A stretch of 29,153 bases of DNA, from IMG/VR virus record IMGVR_UViG_3300001242_000073, positions 1 through 29,153 of that record. One strand, 5' to 3'. The notes under the pieces were generated by a model that worked only from the letters and a program-made list of their open reading frames with translations, made no database searches and was not told the DNA's origin. Below are positions 15,262-22,119 of this stretch, in pieces (the stretch's first letter is position 1; the number at the start of each line of letters is the position of its first letter). This DNA comes from a virus. Both the position numbers and the translations under genes were made by a program.

Positions 15262-15357
15262 ATGAAACGACTCTTCTGGCTCAGCTTGATCTCCCTGGGA
15301 ACCTACGGGTTCATCTCTCTTCTGGACGCGGTCGGAGCCCTCACGGGCATCAATTGA
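15262..15357 (+). CDS. 31-residue membrane peptide
   Basis: ATG with TGAGGA eight bases upstream opens a 31-codon frame. The product starts MKRLFW, continues with a hydrophobic stretch of about 20 residues (LSLISLGTYGFISLLDAV) and ends ALTGIN. It would be a single-pass membrane peptide with a positive N-terminus. The TGA overlaps the ribosome site of the next gene (TGAAGGAG), a sign of coupling. Phage peptides of this size can be holin-like or inhibitor peptides. No function can be assigned. Confidence 0.55.
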   Translation: MKRLFWLSLISLGTYGFISLLDAVGALTGIN

Positions 15358-15368
15358 AGGAGCGGAAA

Positions 15369-16889
15369 ATGAAATTTCGAATCACAGCAGGAACGCAGGT
15401 AGTCGAGGTTGAGGGGAATCCAATGGCGGAGGCTGAGCGCCTGCACAAGCTCACAGGCATCCGCCCGTCCATCACCACAATGGATCCCGTACCTGTTCCT
15501 GACCTCCCCCCGATCCCTCGCGATCCAAAATTCGACCTTTACCACCCGGAACGTACTCCTGCACCGATCAAGGACGGACCCATCGCACCCGTCCCCCGCG
15601 GTGAAGGACACGTGGACACCACCGGGCAGATCCGGTCGACCCTCGACGCAGCGCAGGCTGCAGACTCCGGGTTCGCCCTCAAGCAGCCCCTCTACACTCG
15701 AGGCACCCGGGTCAACGAGACCGGCGTCGAGAACGCCAGGACCTCACGGCTCGAGTACGAGGCCCTCCCCTCGGCGAAGGTGGTCCACATGGAGCTGGCG
15801 CAGACCGTCCAGGCCGAAGGGCGGAAGGACATCCCCGTCCAGGCGTCGAACCTCTTCCTGCGGACGGACGGGAAACTCACGACCCGCGGGAAAGAGTCCA
15901 TCGGGATCGACCTCTCCCACCGGTCGTTCCAGCAGCTCATCGGGCGGCTCGACATCCCGGCCGGGGGGGCCTACCTGAGCCACTGCCCCCCGACACTCCG
16001 GGCAGTGAACGTGAACCACTGGGTCGACACCCGCCTGCAGGAGGAGCAGCTCCCCGGAGCGACCGCGAAGGAGCTTCAGCTCCGGCTCCGCGGCCCCCGC
16101 GGTCAGCGGGAGATCTTCGCCATCACCGGGCCGAAGTACGCTTCGTACGACGCGGACCAGATCGCGGAGGCGGTCGCCATGGCGGCACCGCAGGACGCCC
16201 GGGGCACGGTCGCGTACGACGGCTACAGGGCACACGGGGAGGTCTTGTTTCACAGCACAGTCAGGCCGGAGCACTACGTCGCCGGCGAGATCTTCCGGGC
16301 TGGCGTTTCCTGGAGCACGGACGACACCGGGGGCGGGTCGATCGTCTGTCGTGCCTCAGTGACTGCCAACCTCTGTCTAAACCTCATCGTCATCGACAAG
16401 TCAGAACAGGATACCGTCAGGCTCCGGCACCAGGGCAGTGTCGAGAAGCTCGCACAGGGGTTCAGGGTCGGGTTCCAGGGAGCGCTCGCGAAGATCAGTC
16501 ACTTCGTCCGGGCCTGGGACGTCGCCTGCGAAGACTCGATCGTGGACTCGGCGGTGGTGCTGGATGACTCCCCGGTCCCGACCGTGCGGGAGATCCTCAT
16601 CGCCTCCGCTATCCGGGGGATGATGGAGCAGGACCTCGTCACGGTCCCGGGTCGCCGGGAGAACGTGATCGCGGGGGTGGTCGCCGCGTGGAAAATGGAT
16701 GACTCCGGAGCGGGGAAGAGCTTGGACGGGGTGAACCGCGCGGCGCTCGCGAACGCGCTTACCCGGTACGCTCACGAGTCCGGGAAGCTCGACCCCTGGG
16801 AGCAGGACGTGCTCCAGACTCAGGCCGGCCAGCTCGTCTATGGGGCGGGACGGTATGCGAGAATCCCCCTGCTGAAGGAGAAGGCCTAA
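15369..16889 (+). CDS. DUF932-like phage/plasmid protein
   Basis: This 506-residue protein starts at an ATG six bases after AAGGAG. The central part fits the DUF932 (phage/plasmid-like) family. It has an ITGPKYASYDADQIAEAVA strand-helix unit, then EIFRAGVSWSTDDTGGGSIV, CRASVTANLCLNLIVID and TVRLRHQGSVEKL. The family typically shows G-x-x-x-x-S-D-x-G-x-S ... R-x-x-C-x-N ... RH-x-G, which can be followed here. The biochemical role is unknown; the family is common on phages and plasmids next to replication or modification genes. It ends with a four-base overlap of the converging methyltransferase gene. Confidence 0.6.
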   Translation: MKFRITAGTQVVEVEGNPMAEAERLHKLTGIRPSITTMDPVPVPDLPPIPRDPKFDLYHPERTPAPIKDGPIAPVPRGEGHVDTTGQIRSTLDAAQAADSGFALKQPLYTRGTRVNETGVENARTSRLEYEALPSAKVVHMELAQTVQAEGRKDIPVQASNLFLRTDGKLTTRGKESIGIDLSHRSFQQLIGRLDIPAGGAYLSHCPPTLRAVNVNHWVDTRLQEEQLPGATAKELQLRLRGPRGQREIFAITGPKYASYDADQIAEAVAMAAPQDARGTVAYDGYRAHGEVLFHSTVRPEHYVAGEIFRAGVSWSTDDTGGGSIVCRASVTANLCLNLIVIDKSEQDTVRLRHQGSVEKLAQGFRVGFQGALAKISHFVRAWDVACEDSIVDSAVVLDDSPVPTVREILIASAIRGMMEQDLVTVPGRRENVIAGVVAAWKMDDSGAGKSLDGVNRAALANALTRYAHESGKLDPWEQDVLQTQAGQLVYGAGRYARIPLLKEKA

Positions 16890-18202
16890 AAAGGGGCCTG
16901 ATGTTTAAGCTTCGAGAGGATCTCCCTGCGGACGTGCTGGGAGATCCTGTCCATCAGGAGGGGAGGGACGGAGTTTCCTACCCTCCGGACTATATCACCA
17001 AATTTCCCCACAAAGAAATATTGATCCGGCCAGGACCCTATTCTCTTCACTTCCCCCGCAGACAGATATCTCTCACGCCATGGATGAATCATCCCCGACA
17101 GGGAAATCCATTCTTTGGTGACTGTTCCCGGGGTGTCATCCCAGGAGCACCATTTCGTGCTCATACAGCTGGCGTCGTTCCCCTTTAATCTCCGCCAGAT
17201 CCCTAGATGACTACTCCAGAGCCCCCTCGGCTGACTCTGTGCCATCCTCTGGAGAAATTCCCCAAGTACTTTCCCCCCTACGTCAGGACACCCTTCTACT
17301 GCTTCCCGAAACGTGATCCCCCTACTAGATCCCGGGGGTACTCCTGGGCCGGCCCCCACCAGGTCCGACCGGACCCCCACGAAGATCATGCGCTCCCTGC
17401 TCTGAGGGATGCCGTAGTGCATCGCGTTCAGGAGCCAAGCCCCGACCTCGTACCCTGCCCCCCGCAGCGTCCGCAGGATCTCGGCGAAGATGAGCTTCAT
17501 CTTGCCCTTGACCATCCCTGAGACATTCTCCATAACAAAAACTTTTGGCCTGAATATGCCAAGCATCCTGACGTACTCCCGGAAGAGTTGCCCCCTCGGA
17601 TCATTCATGTCCCGCTTCCCGGCCGTGCTGAAACTTTGGCATGGTGGACTGCCGTCGAGCACGTCCAGCTCACCCGGAGTGATACCTGCCAGCTCGAGCG
17701 CCCGCTCCGTGGTGAGTTTCGAGATGTCCCCCTCGTAGACAGTCAACCCCGGGAAGTTCTGTCTCAGGCACTGGCACGCGTGCTTGTCCCACTCGACGGC
17801 GAGCAGCTCCCTGAACCCCGCAGCGGAGTACCCCAGGGAGGAGCCCCCGGCCCCCGCGAAGAGGGAAACCACGGTCGGCGCGTCTGGCTCACGCTGGGCC
17901 AGGTGTCGTGTCCACAGGTCGTCGAGCACTTCGACGTAAGGCCTCCTGCTGGAAGTCATCTTCTGGATCTGGTGCATGAAGAGGTTCTCCTTGATATGCT
18001 GAGCGACGCGAAACATGAGGAGGGGAGGGACGGAGTTACCGACGCGCTCGATCACTTCGGACGCTCGTCCTGGGAATTTGTACTGGTCTGGAAAGGAGGA
18101 GAACCTCGTGGCCTCGATCGGGGAGATCGCCTCTACCCTGTTCCCCGTCATCATCCTACTGTTACCGGTTTTCACCATGGTAGGGGCAGGTTGATACATC
18201 AA
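16886..18202 (-). CDS. DNA (cytosine-5) methyltransferase with duplicated motif IX-X segment
   Basis: This protein has 438 residues from TTG, overlapping the stop of the 42-residue ORF (TTGA), with AAGGAG nine bases upstream; an ATG follows directly. All C5-methyltransferase motifs are present. Motif I is SLFAGAGGSSLGYSAAGF (113-130), motif IV is GSPPCQSFS with catalytic Cys188, motif VI is MENVSG (224-229) and motif VIII is GIPQSRERMIFVG (264-276). The C-terminal motif X is RRVGNSVPPLL with Gly409. Unusually, residues 1-75 repeat the post-recognition segment: PAPTMVKTGNS, ISPIEATRFSSFPDQY and IERVGNSVPPLLM. The enzyme transfers a methyl group to cytosine in a short site, probably protecting phage DNA. 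The target site cannot be read from sequence. Confidence 0.9.
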   Translation of the reverse strand: MMYQPAPTMVKTGNSRMMTGNRVEAISPIEATRFSSFPDQYKFPGRASEVIERVGNSVPPLLMFRVAQHIKENLFMHQIQKMTSSRRPYVEVLDDLWTRHLAQREPDAPTVVSLFAGAGGSSLGYSAAGFRELLAVEWDKHACQCLRQNFPGLTVYEGDISKLTTERALELAGITPGELDVLDGSPPCQSFSTAGKRDMNDPRGQLFREYVRMLGIFRPKVFVMENVSGMVKGKMKLIFAEILRTLRGAGYEVGAWLLNAMHYGIPQSRERMIFVGVRSDLVGAGPGVPPGSSRGITFREAVEGCPDVGGKVLGEFLQRMAQSQPRGLWSSHLGIWRRLKGNDASCMSTKWCSWDDTPGTVTKEWISLSGMIHPWRERYLSAGEVKRIGSWPDQYFFVGKFGDIVRRVGNSVPPLLMDRISQHVRREILSKLKHQAPF

Positions 18203-18327
18203 TCGAAGAGGCTCCTTGTGTGTCTCTCATTCGACGCCGTGATATACCCGAGAGTCCCATCTGGAACACTCACGGCCTGTGCGATCGACACGATCTGAGA
18301 ATTTCCTGGTGGGACACTCGGCTTCAT
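18199..18327 (-). CDS. 42-residue ORF between ParB-like and methyltransferase genes
   Basis: The ATG overlaps the stop of the ParB-like gene (ATGA), and the TGA overlaps the TTG start of the methyltransferase (TTGA), so coupling exists on both sides. The product begins MKPSVPPGNSQIVSIAQAV and ends ERHTRSLFD. It could be a genuine small protein. Alternatively it is the tail of a target-recognition region of an older methyltransferase, now one frame away from the repeated segment that follows (RSLFD then MYQPAPT). Confidence 0.5.
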   Translation of the reverse strand: MKPSVPPGNSQIVSIAQAVSVPDGTLGYITASNERHTRSLFD

Positions 18328-18818
18328 TTCGGAAACCTATGTTCACAGTTCGGGCAGACGACGTACTTAACCTCGTCCTCAACATCTGTGTCGAACTTCC
18401 TGGGCTCGACAGGATCTCCCGTTCGAATCAACGCCTCGAGCGCCTCGATCATATCCGCAGGGACTTCCATCTTGACGTCGTCCAGCAGCCCCCGGAGCAC
18501 GTCCAGGTCCGCCTCCGCCATCGCGCTCACAGGGTCGAACGTCGCGAGCACCAGGTCGGACTCCTCAGGTGTCAGGTCGAGCACAGCGACCCTGACCTGC
18601 TCGTCCCTCCGGATGTCCGCCCGGAGGTGACCGTCCACGAGCTGCAGCTCCCCGCTGGGGAGGCGTACTGCCTTCAGGACATCGACACTCCCGACCCGGT
18701 CGAGTATCTGCTCGAGCCCCCTGCGCTGCGCCTCCGGGTGCGTCCGCCAGTTGCGCGGGTTCGGGACGAGGTCCCCAGCCCTGACTGTGACGATGTCCAC
18801 GATGCGGTCCCTGGTCAC
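18324..18818 (-). CDS. ParB-like nuclease-domain protein
   Basis: This 164-residue protein starts at GTG overlapping the upstream stop (GTGA), with GGAGG seven bases before. The N-terminal 80 residues fit the ParB/Srx fold: AGDLVPNPRNWRTHPEAQRRG, then GSVDVLKAVRLPSGELQLVDG, then HLRADIRR. The GELQLVDGHLR box is the conserved nucleotide-binding element. The middle has LATFDPVSAMAEADLDVLRGL, and the C-terminus ends with a knuckle CPNCEHRF. Such ParB-like proteins are frequently encoded beside phage DNA methyltransferases, as here, and may help target or regulate modification. Segregation of a plasmid prophage is less likely because no ParA is visible. Confidence 0.78.
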   Translation of the reverse strand: MTRDRIVDIVTVRAGDLVPNPRNWRTHPEAQRRGLEQILDRVGSVDVLKAVRLPSGELQLVDGHLRADIRRDEQVRVAVLDLTPEESDLVLATFDPVSAMAEADLDVLRGLLDDVKMEVPADMIEALEALIRTGDPVEPRKFDTDVEDEVKYVVCPNCEHRFPK

Positions 18819-19114
18819 CTGAACACCTCCACCCTCAACTGCCTATCTTGGAGGGACACACGGACACAGGGGAGCTCGAACTCTGCGGAACTCAGGGCGT
18901 CCCACACCGCGAGAATGGTGTCCTCCGGAGTCCTGCCGTCAGGCAAGGCACGGACGACGTTGCGCACCTGTGTCACCGCCCGAGCAGAGAGCCCGTCGTT
19001 GTCCCACACGTCACCGCTGCCGGTACGCTCGAGCAGGGCACCCACCGTGACGACGACCTCCGTCCCTGTCCTCGTCCAGGCCGAAAACGTGTAGGAAAAT
19101 TTCAGCTCACCCAC
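18815..19114 (-). CDS. Unknown 99-residue protein
   Basis: The GTG (VGELKFSYTF) follows GGAGGGGGG by about eight bases and overlaps the end of the HTH gene. The product is a compact alpha/beta protein: TGTEVVVTVGALLERTGSG, a helix AVTQVRNVVRALPD, and a strand CVRVSLQDRQLRVEV. No family is recognised. It is locked between the HTH and ParB-like genes by overlaps. Confidence 0.55.
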   Translation of the reverse strand: MGELKFSYTFSAWTRTGTEVVVTVGALLERTGSGDVWDNDGLSARAVTQVRNVVRALPDGRTPEDTILAVWDALSSAEFELPCVRVSLQDRQLRVEVFR

Positions 19115-19344
19115 GGCGCACCCCCCTCCGGTCGGGTCCGGAACACGTACCCCTCCCGGGCAGGAACCTCCACGCCCGCGAGCTTCGACGCGCGCACCCG
19201 CCTCACGGTGTTCCTGTTCACGCAGAGAATCCTCGACGCCTCGCTTTCGTTCCCCTCCGCCCACACCAGGGCGTCGAGCACCAGGTCCGCGTCGATTCGC
19301 TCGTGCTCGCGGCTCATCAACCCGTCAATCCGTCGCCTGTCCAT
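19102..19344 (-). CDS. Fis/HTH-type small DNA-binding protein
   Basis: This protein has 80 residues from the second ATG (MDRRRIDGL), which has GGAGG five bases upstream; the first ATG four codons earlier is less well placed. The motif VLDALVWAEGNESEASRILCVNRNTVRRVRA is a helix-turn-helix of the Fis or Hin type: E-x-x-A-x-x-L-x-V-N-x-x-T-V-x-R. It is the first gene of the modification operon, so it may regulate that operon or the facing promoter P4. The target is unknown. Confidence 0.7.
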   Translation of the reverse strand: MDRRRIDGLMSREHERIDADLVLDALVWAEGNESEASRILCVNRNTVRRVRASKLAGVEVPAREGYVFRTRPEGGAPWVS

Positions 19345-19373
19345 CGCTGCCTCCATCGTTGCCGTATGCCTCC

Positions 19374-19379
19374 AGTGTA
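19374..19379 (-). promoter_or_regulatory. Minus-strand -10 box for the modification operon
   Basis: TACACT precedes the HTH gene by about 30 bases. The -35 at 17 bases is weak (GTAGCA). The inverted GTGAATTATT motif starts 25 bases upstream, as at the portal and terminase promoters. Confidence 0.4.
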
Positions 19380-19404
19380 CGCACCGAGAAAAAAACTGCT
19401 ACCT

Positions 19405-19446
19405 GTGAATTATTATCTTGATCTTTCTGGTAGGGTTGACTATAGT
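19405..19446 (+). promoter_or_regulatory. Phage promoter module P4 (SSB operon)
   Basis: GTGAATTATTATC, -35 TTGATC, a 17-base spacer ending TAGGGTTGAC, and -10 TATAGT. The transcript start region reads AGATACAGGATTTTGTTTG, the best match to the shared leader. A GGAGG site follows 30 bases later. Confidence 0.8.
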
Positions 19447-19490
19447 AGATACAGGATTTTGTTTGACCTTTCTCTACTGGAGGACTGAAA

Positions 19491-19766
19491 ATGCGCGGAA
19501 TCAACAAGGTGATCTTGATGGGGAAACTCTCGGCACCCGAGCAGGTTGGCTCCGGGACGGTCAAGTTCTCGGTCGTCGTCGAGAACCACGGCGCGGGGAC
19601 GGTCATGCCCTGCTCCGTCACGTGCGAGGCGACCACGAAGATCGCGGATGTGATCCTGCTCCTGGAAGATGGGCGCCAGGTGTACGTCGAGGGGCGACTG
19701 ACTCAGCGAGAGGCCGGACTGGTCGTGACCGTCGACACACTCCAGGTCATCGGGAGGGTAGGATGA
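19491..19766 (+). CDS. ssb: Mini single-stranded DNA-binding protein
   Basis: This 91-residue protein starts at ATG with GGAGG eight bases upstream. The N-terminus RGINKVILMGKLSAPEQ matches the GxNKVxLxGxLxxxPE opening of bacterial SSB. The later CEATTKIADVILLLEDGRQ, then VYVEGRLTQREAGLVVTVD, matches the KxAExxxxxLxKGxxVxVEGxL strands of the OB fold. Bacterial SSB is about 170 residues with an acidic C-terminal tail that recruits partners; this protein stops straight after the OB fold, so it could coat ssDNA without the usual tail contacts. It is first in an early operon. Confidence 0.82.
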   Translation: MRGINKVILMGKLSAPEQVGSGTVKFSVVVENHGAGTVMPCSVTCEATTKIADVILLLEDGRQVYVEGRLTQREAGLVVTVDTLQVIGRVG

Positions 19767-20050
19767 ACTTCGAACAGATCGTCACCGACGCGACCGAAGA
19801 CGCCTGGAAAAAGCTCTTTCTCCCGGAGAACGCCTGGCAGAACCTCTACCTGGTGTACACCCCCTCGACGGAAACTGAGTGGGGCACTGTCTCCGTCTTC
19901 ATAGAATACGTCGACCTCCCGGGGGGCCAGGGTGCCGCACAAATTTCTCTGGAGAAAATCCCTCAGCACCTCGAGAAACACCAGTTACGTCGCTGGATTT
20001 GGGAGCGCTGCCGTAGCCTCCCCCTCCTGCCATTCGGAGAGGTAAAGTAA
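19763..20050 (+). CDS. Unknown 95-residue protein
   Basis: The ATG overlaps the SSB stop (ATGA) and follows GGGAGGG. The product is aromatic and acidic with one strand-rich part (NLYLVYTPSTETEWGTVSVF) and a basic helical end (KHQLRRWIWERCRSL). No family is recognised. Coupling to SSB suggests a role in DNA transactions, which is inference only. Confidence 0.6.
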   Translation: MNFEQIVTDATEDAWKKLFLPENAWQNLYLVYTPSTETEWGTVSVFIEYVDLPGGQGAAQISLEKIPQHLEKHQLRRWIWERCRSLPLLPFGEVK

Positions 20051-20051
20051 C

Positions 20052-20456
20052 ATGGGAGTCAAAGCAGAAGGCCGATTCATTGCGCTGAGTCGCCGACACT
20101 TCGATGAGCAGAACGAAGCCAGCCGCAGAGATCCTTGGAAACTCATACAAAACCAGGACGCAATCATCCGAGAGCGTGACGAAACCATCGCAGAGCTGCG
20201 CTCCAAAATCGCGGCTCTTGAGCACGACATCGAACGCGCGAAGCGGTGCATCCGCTCCGTCGAACTGTCCCGAAGTGTCGAGCGACAGGATCGAAAAGAA
20301 GAGCGCGAAAAAACACATGATCGGTATATGTCCGTCGTCAAGGATATGTTCCGGTTCAAGCGTTCCTGGGAAAAACTCTCCAAAATCGTCCGGATCGGGA
20401 TGACTCCTGAACAGTACCACTCAGCTCGGCTCGAGCTACCTGGAGAAGTACCATGA
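20052..20456 (+). CDS. Coiled-coil protein of unknown function
   Basis: This 134-residue protein starts one base after the previous stop with GAGAGG upstream. Residues 30-95 are a continuous charged heptad region (IIRERDETIAELRSKIAALE and RQDRKEEREKTHDR), almost certainly a coiled coil. It has no recognised domain. The stop overlaps the next start (ATGA). Confidence 0.6.
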   Translation: MGVKAEGRFIALSRRHFDEQNEASRRDPWKLIQNQDAIIRERDETIAELRSKIAALEHDIERAKRCIRSVELSRSVERQDRKEEREKTHDRYMSVVKDMFRFKRSWEKLSKIVRIGMTPEQYHSARLELPGEVP

Positions 20457-20989
20457 ACTACAAAGAGCTGTCCGCCCTCCCCCCGGAGGCGTACCTGGAC
20501 CCTGAAAAATTCAGAACTGCGACCGACTCCCTGCCCCCGAGCAGGTACGCTCAAGAGCAGCACAAGAAGGGACTCCTGACCGGACTCCGCGCCCGAGAAA
20601 TCACCATCTCCTGCTCGTCCGTCTGGGGCGCGACCATGCTGGACGGGGGCGCCCTCTCGAGCTACGAGGGGATAGGGTACCACAGCAAGACGGCCGAGCT
20701 GCTGCAGGGGTTCCTGGACTCCGGGTGCAGGATCGTCGTGTTCCGGCACGACCCCTGGGGGAACGTCTCGAGCACCGTAATTCGAGAGTACAAGAAACCG
20801 CACCCGCTCGCCACAAAGATCGAGGCTGCGCCGTCAGAGAAACGGTGCTCCTGCGGTGGGCAGGAAAAGGGAATGCACGCGATGGACTGCGATCTTGTCG
20901 TCGCTGTGATGGGCGAACACTTACGAGAGAACGAGATGCGAGACGCCCTAGACGCTTGTCTCGACTACTCAGATGGAGAAATACCATGA
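20453..20989 (+). CDS. Unknown 178-residue protein with Cys/His C-terminus
   Basis: The start overlaps the previous stop (ATGA). The protein has a helical N-terminus, a Ser/Gly-rich middle (SCSSVWGATMLDGGAL) and a strand CRIVVFRHDPWGN. The C-terminal CSCGGQEKGMHAMDCD could bind one zinc through CxC and HxxxC. No family is recognised. Confidence 0.6.
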   Translation: MNYKELSALPPEAYLDPEKFRTATDSLPPSRYAQEQHKKGLLTGLRAREITISCSSVWGATMLDGGALSSYEGIGYHSKTAELLQGFLDSGCRIVVFRHDPWGNVSSTVIREYKKPHPLATKIEAAPSEKRCSCGGQEKGMHAMDCDLVVAVMGEHLRENEMRDALDACLDYSDGEIP

Positions 20990-21231
20990 TGGATCGAGCG
21001 ACTGCGGAAGCCATCACCCTGCGGTGGGAGCACGAGAAGCACCCTGGCGAGCGCCCCACCATCAAGACAGTGTTCGACCTCCTAGGCGTGACCTGGGAAG
21101 AGTGGTGTGAGGCCTCGAGCATGGAATGGGTCCTCGCAGACCTTTTGAATGGGCTCGGCAGGGTGGACTGGTACGCACACGGAAAAAATCACAGGATCGA
21201 CGGGGAATACCTCGTCAGGGAGAAAACGTGA
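20986..21231 (+). CDS. Unknown 81-residue protein
   Basis: The ATG overlaps the previous stop (ATGA) with TGGAG eight bases upstream; the second codon is also ATG. The protein is helical with RPTIKTVFDLLGVTWEEWCEAS, an arrangement reminiscent of a minimal helix-turn-helix but without a convincing recognition helix. It is coupled to the next gene as GTGA. Confidence 0.55.
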   Translation: MMDRATAEAITLRWEHEKHPGERPTIKTVFDLLGVTWEEWCEASSMEWVLADLLNGLGRVDWYAHGKNHRIDGEYLVREKT

Positions 21232-21392
21232 AAACTCAAAAACAACCACTGTGTAAGGGCTCCGGAAAGCCTGGAAGCTTCGTGCGAGGCAAGGACCGTT
21301 GCCCCGTCTGCGGGTTCCCATTCCCACCACCTAGAACTGGTGACTGGCAAGTCCCTGTCATCCCGAAGCACCACCCAGGGAGGCCGACATGA
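21228..21392 (+). CDS. Small zinc-knuckle protein
   Basis: This 54-residue protein starts at GTG overlapping the previous stop. It contains GKDRCPVCGFPFPPPRTG and a PKHHPG tail, so one CxxC with two His could hold a zinc ion. No further function is evident. It ends overlapping the next gene (ATGA). Confidence 0.55.
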   Translation: MKTQKQPLCKGSGKPGSFVRGKDRCPVCGFPFPPPRTGDWQVPVIPKHHPGRPT

Positions 21393-21841
21393 TACAGATA
21401 CCCAACCCTGGAGAGTACGGAGACGGCTCTTTTCACAAGGTCATCTCCACGGAAGTCTGGCGCAAAGTATACTGGGGAGCAGACCTGATCCCCTGCAGGT
21501 CGCACCCGCAGCCTGTCCAGGTGTACCGGGTACCTCCCCAAGTAGACCTCCTGGGGAAGTGGTCCGGCGACTTCGACCACCGCGGCGCGTTCCTCGACAG
21601 CGCACCAAAAACCTCCAGGTACGAACTGAAACAGATTCACAGAGCGGGGCATTGTCTAGTCTGTGGAGAGCGCGCGAACCCCTACTGGAGACTGGACGAA
21701 GAGAAATTAGTCTCACCTGCGGTGGAGGATCCTTTCTGGACACCCCATGGGTGCGTCGACGCCTGGGGGCACAAAGAGTGCCTCGAAAAAATACAAAATG
21801 GCACAGTATCCCCCGACCCCTTCCGCAGATTTCCACCCTAA
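21389..21841 (+). CDS. Unknown 150-residue protein, last gene of the SSB operon
   Basis: The start overlaps the previous stop. The protein has IHRAGHCLVCGERANPYWRL and HGCVDAWGHKECLEK, which together give CxxC and H/C pairs at the right spacing for one zinc site. This resembles small phage HNH-like or zinc-finger folds, but no catalytic motif is clear. It is followed by a 277-base non-coding stretch. Confidence 0.55.
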   Translation: MIQIPNPGEYGDGSFHKVISTEVWRKVYWGADLIPCRSHPQPVQVYRVPPQVDLLGKWSGDFDHRGAFLDSAPKTSRYELKQIHRAGHCLVCGERANPYWRLDEEKLVSPAVEDPFWTPHGCVDAWGHKECLEKIQNGTVSPDPFRRFPP

Positions 21842-21998
21842 AATCCCCCTAAAAAGTGCAGTCAAGCCCCTACTAGACGACGTCACCAGTAAGCTATTAG
21901 GGGCCTTAGAATCGATTTTCAAAAAAGATAAGCTTTGCTATTGACCGACCCTCGATCGTGTCGCCTTGGAGCCCACAGCGATTTTGAGGGGGTCTAGA

Positions 21999-22031
21999 TC
22001 CTGATCGACTTAGGCCAATCAGGAATTTTGA
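21999..22031 (+). terminator. Possible terminator of the SSB operon
   Basis: TCCTGAT and ATCAGGA form a seven-base stem around a 12-base loop, followed by ATTTTGA. The U-run is short and the stem is AT-containing, so it would be weak. It lies between the plus-strand SSB operon and the converging small terminase gene. Confidence 0.35.
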
Positions 22032-22043
22032 CTCGAAAGACAA

Positions 22044-22119
22044 GTGAATTATTCAGTGAAATTATAGGTGTTCAGATTAGAAGCAGAAATACAACAGTAA
22101 AGAGTGTACAATAATTCAC
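22044..22119. repeat. Inverted pair of the GTGAATTATT motif
   Basis: GTGAATTATT at the left end and its exact reverse complement AATAATTCAC at the right end enclose 56 AT-rich bases in the 277-base gap between converging genes. Neither copy is followed by a good -35/-10 pair, so these are motif copies outside the six promoter modules. The right copy abuts the small terminase stop codon. Confidence 0.55.

Noticed and set aside
18418-18440. GTTCGAATC-like sequence as a tRNA T-loop
   Set aside because: It lies within the ParB-like coding sequence, and no acceptor stem or anticodon arm could be folded around it. No tRNA was found elsewhere by eye.
18324-18818. ParB-like gene as evidence for a plasmid prophage partition system
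   Set aside because: No ParA or parS-like repeats are visible, and the gene is coupled to a methyltransferase operon, a common phage arrangement.
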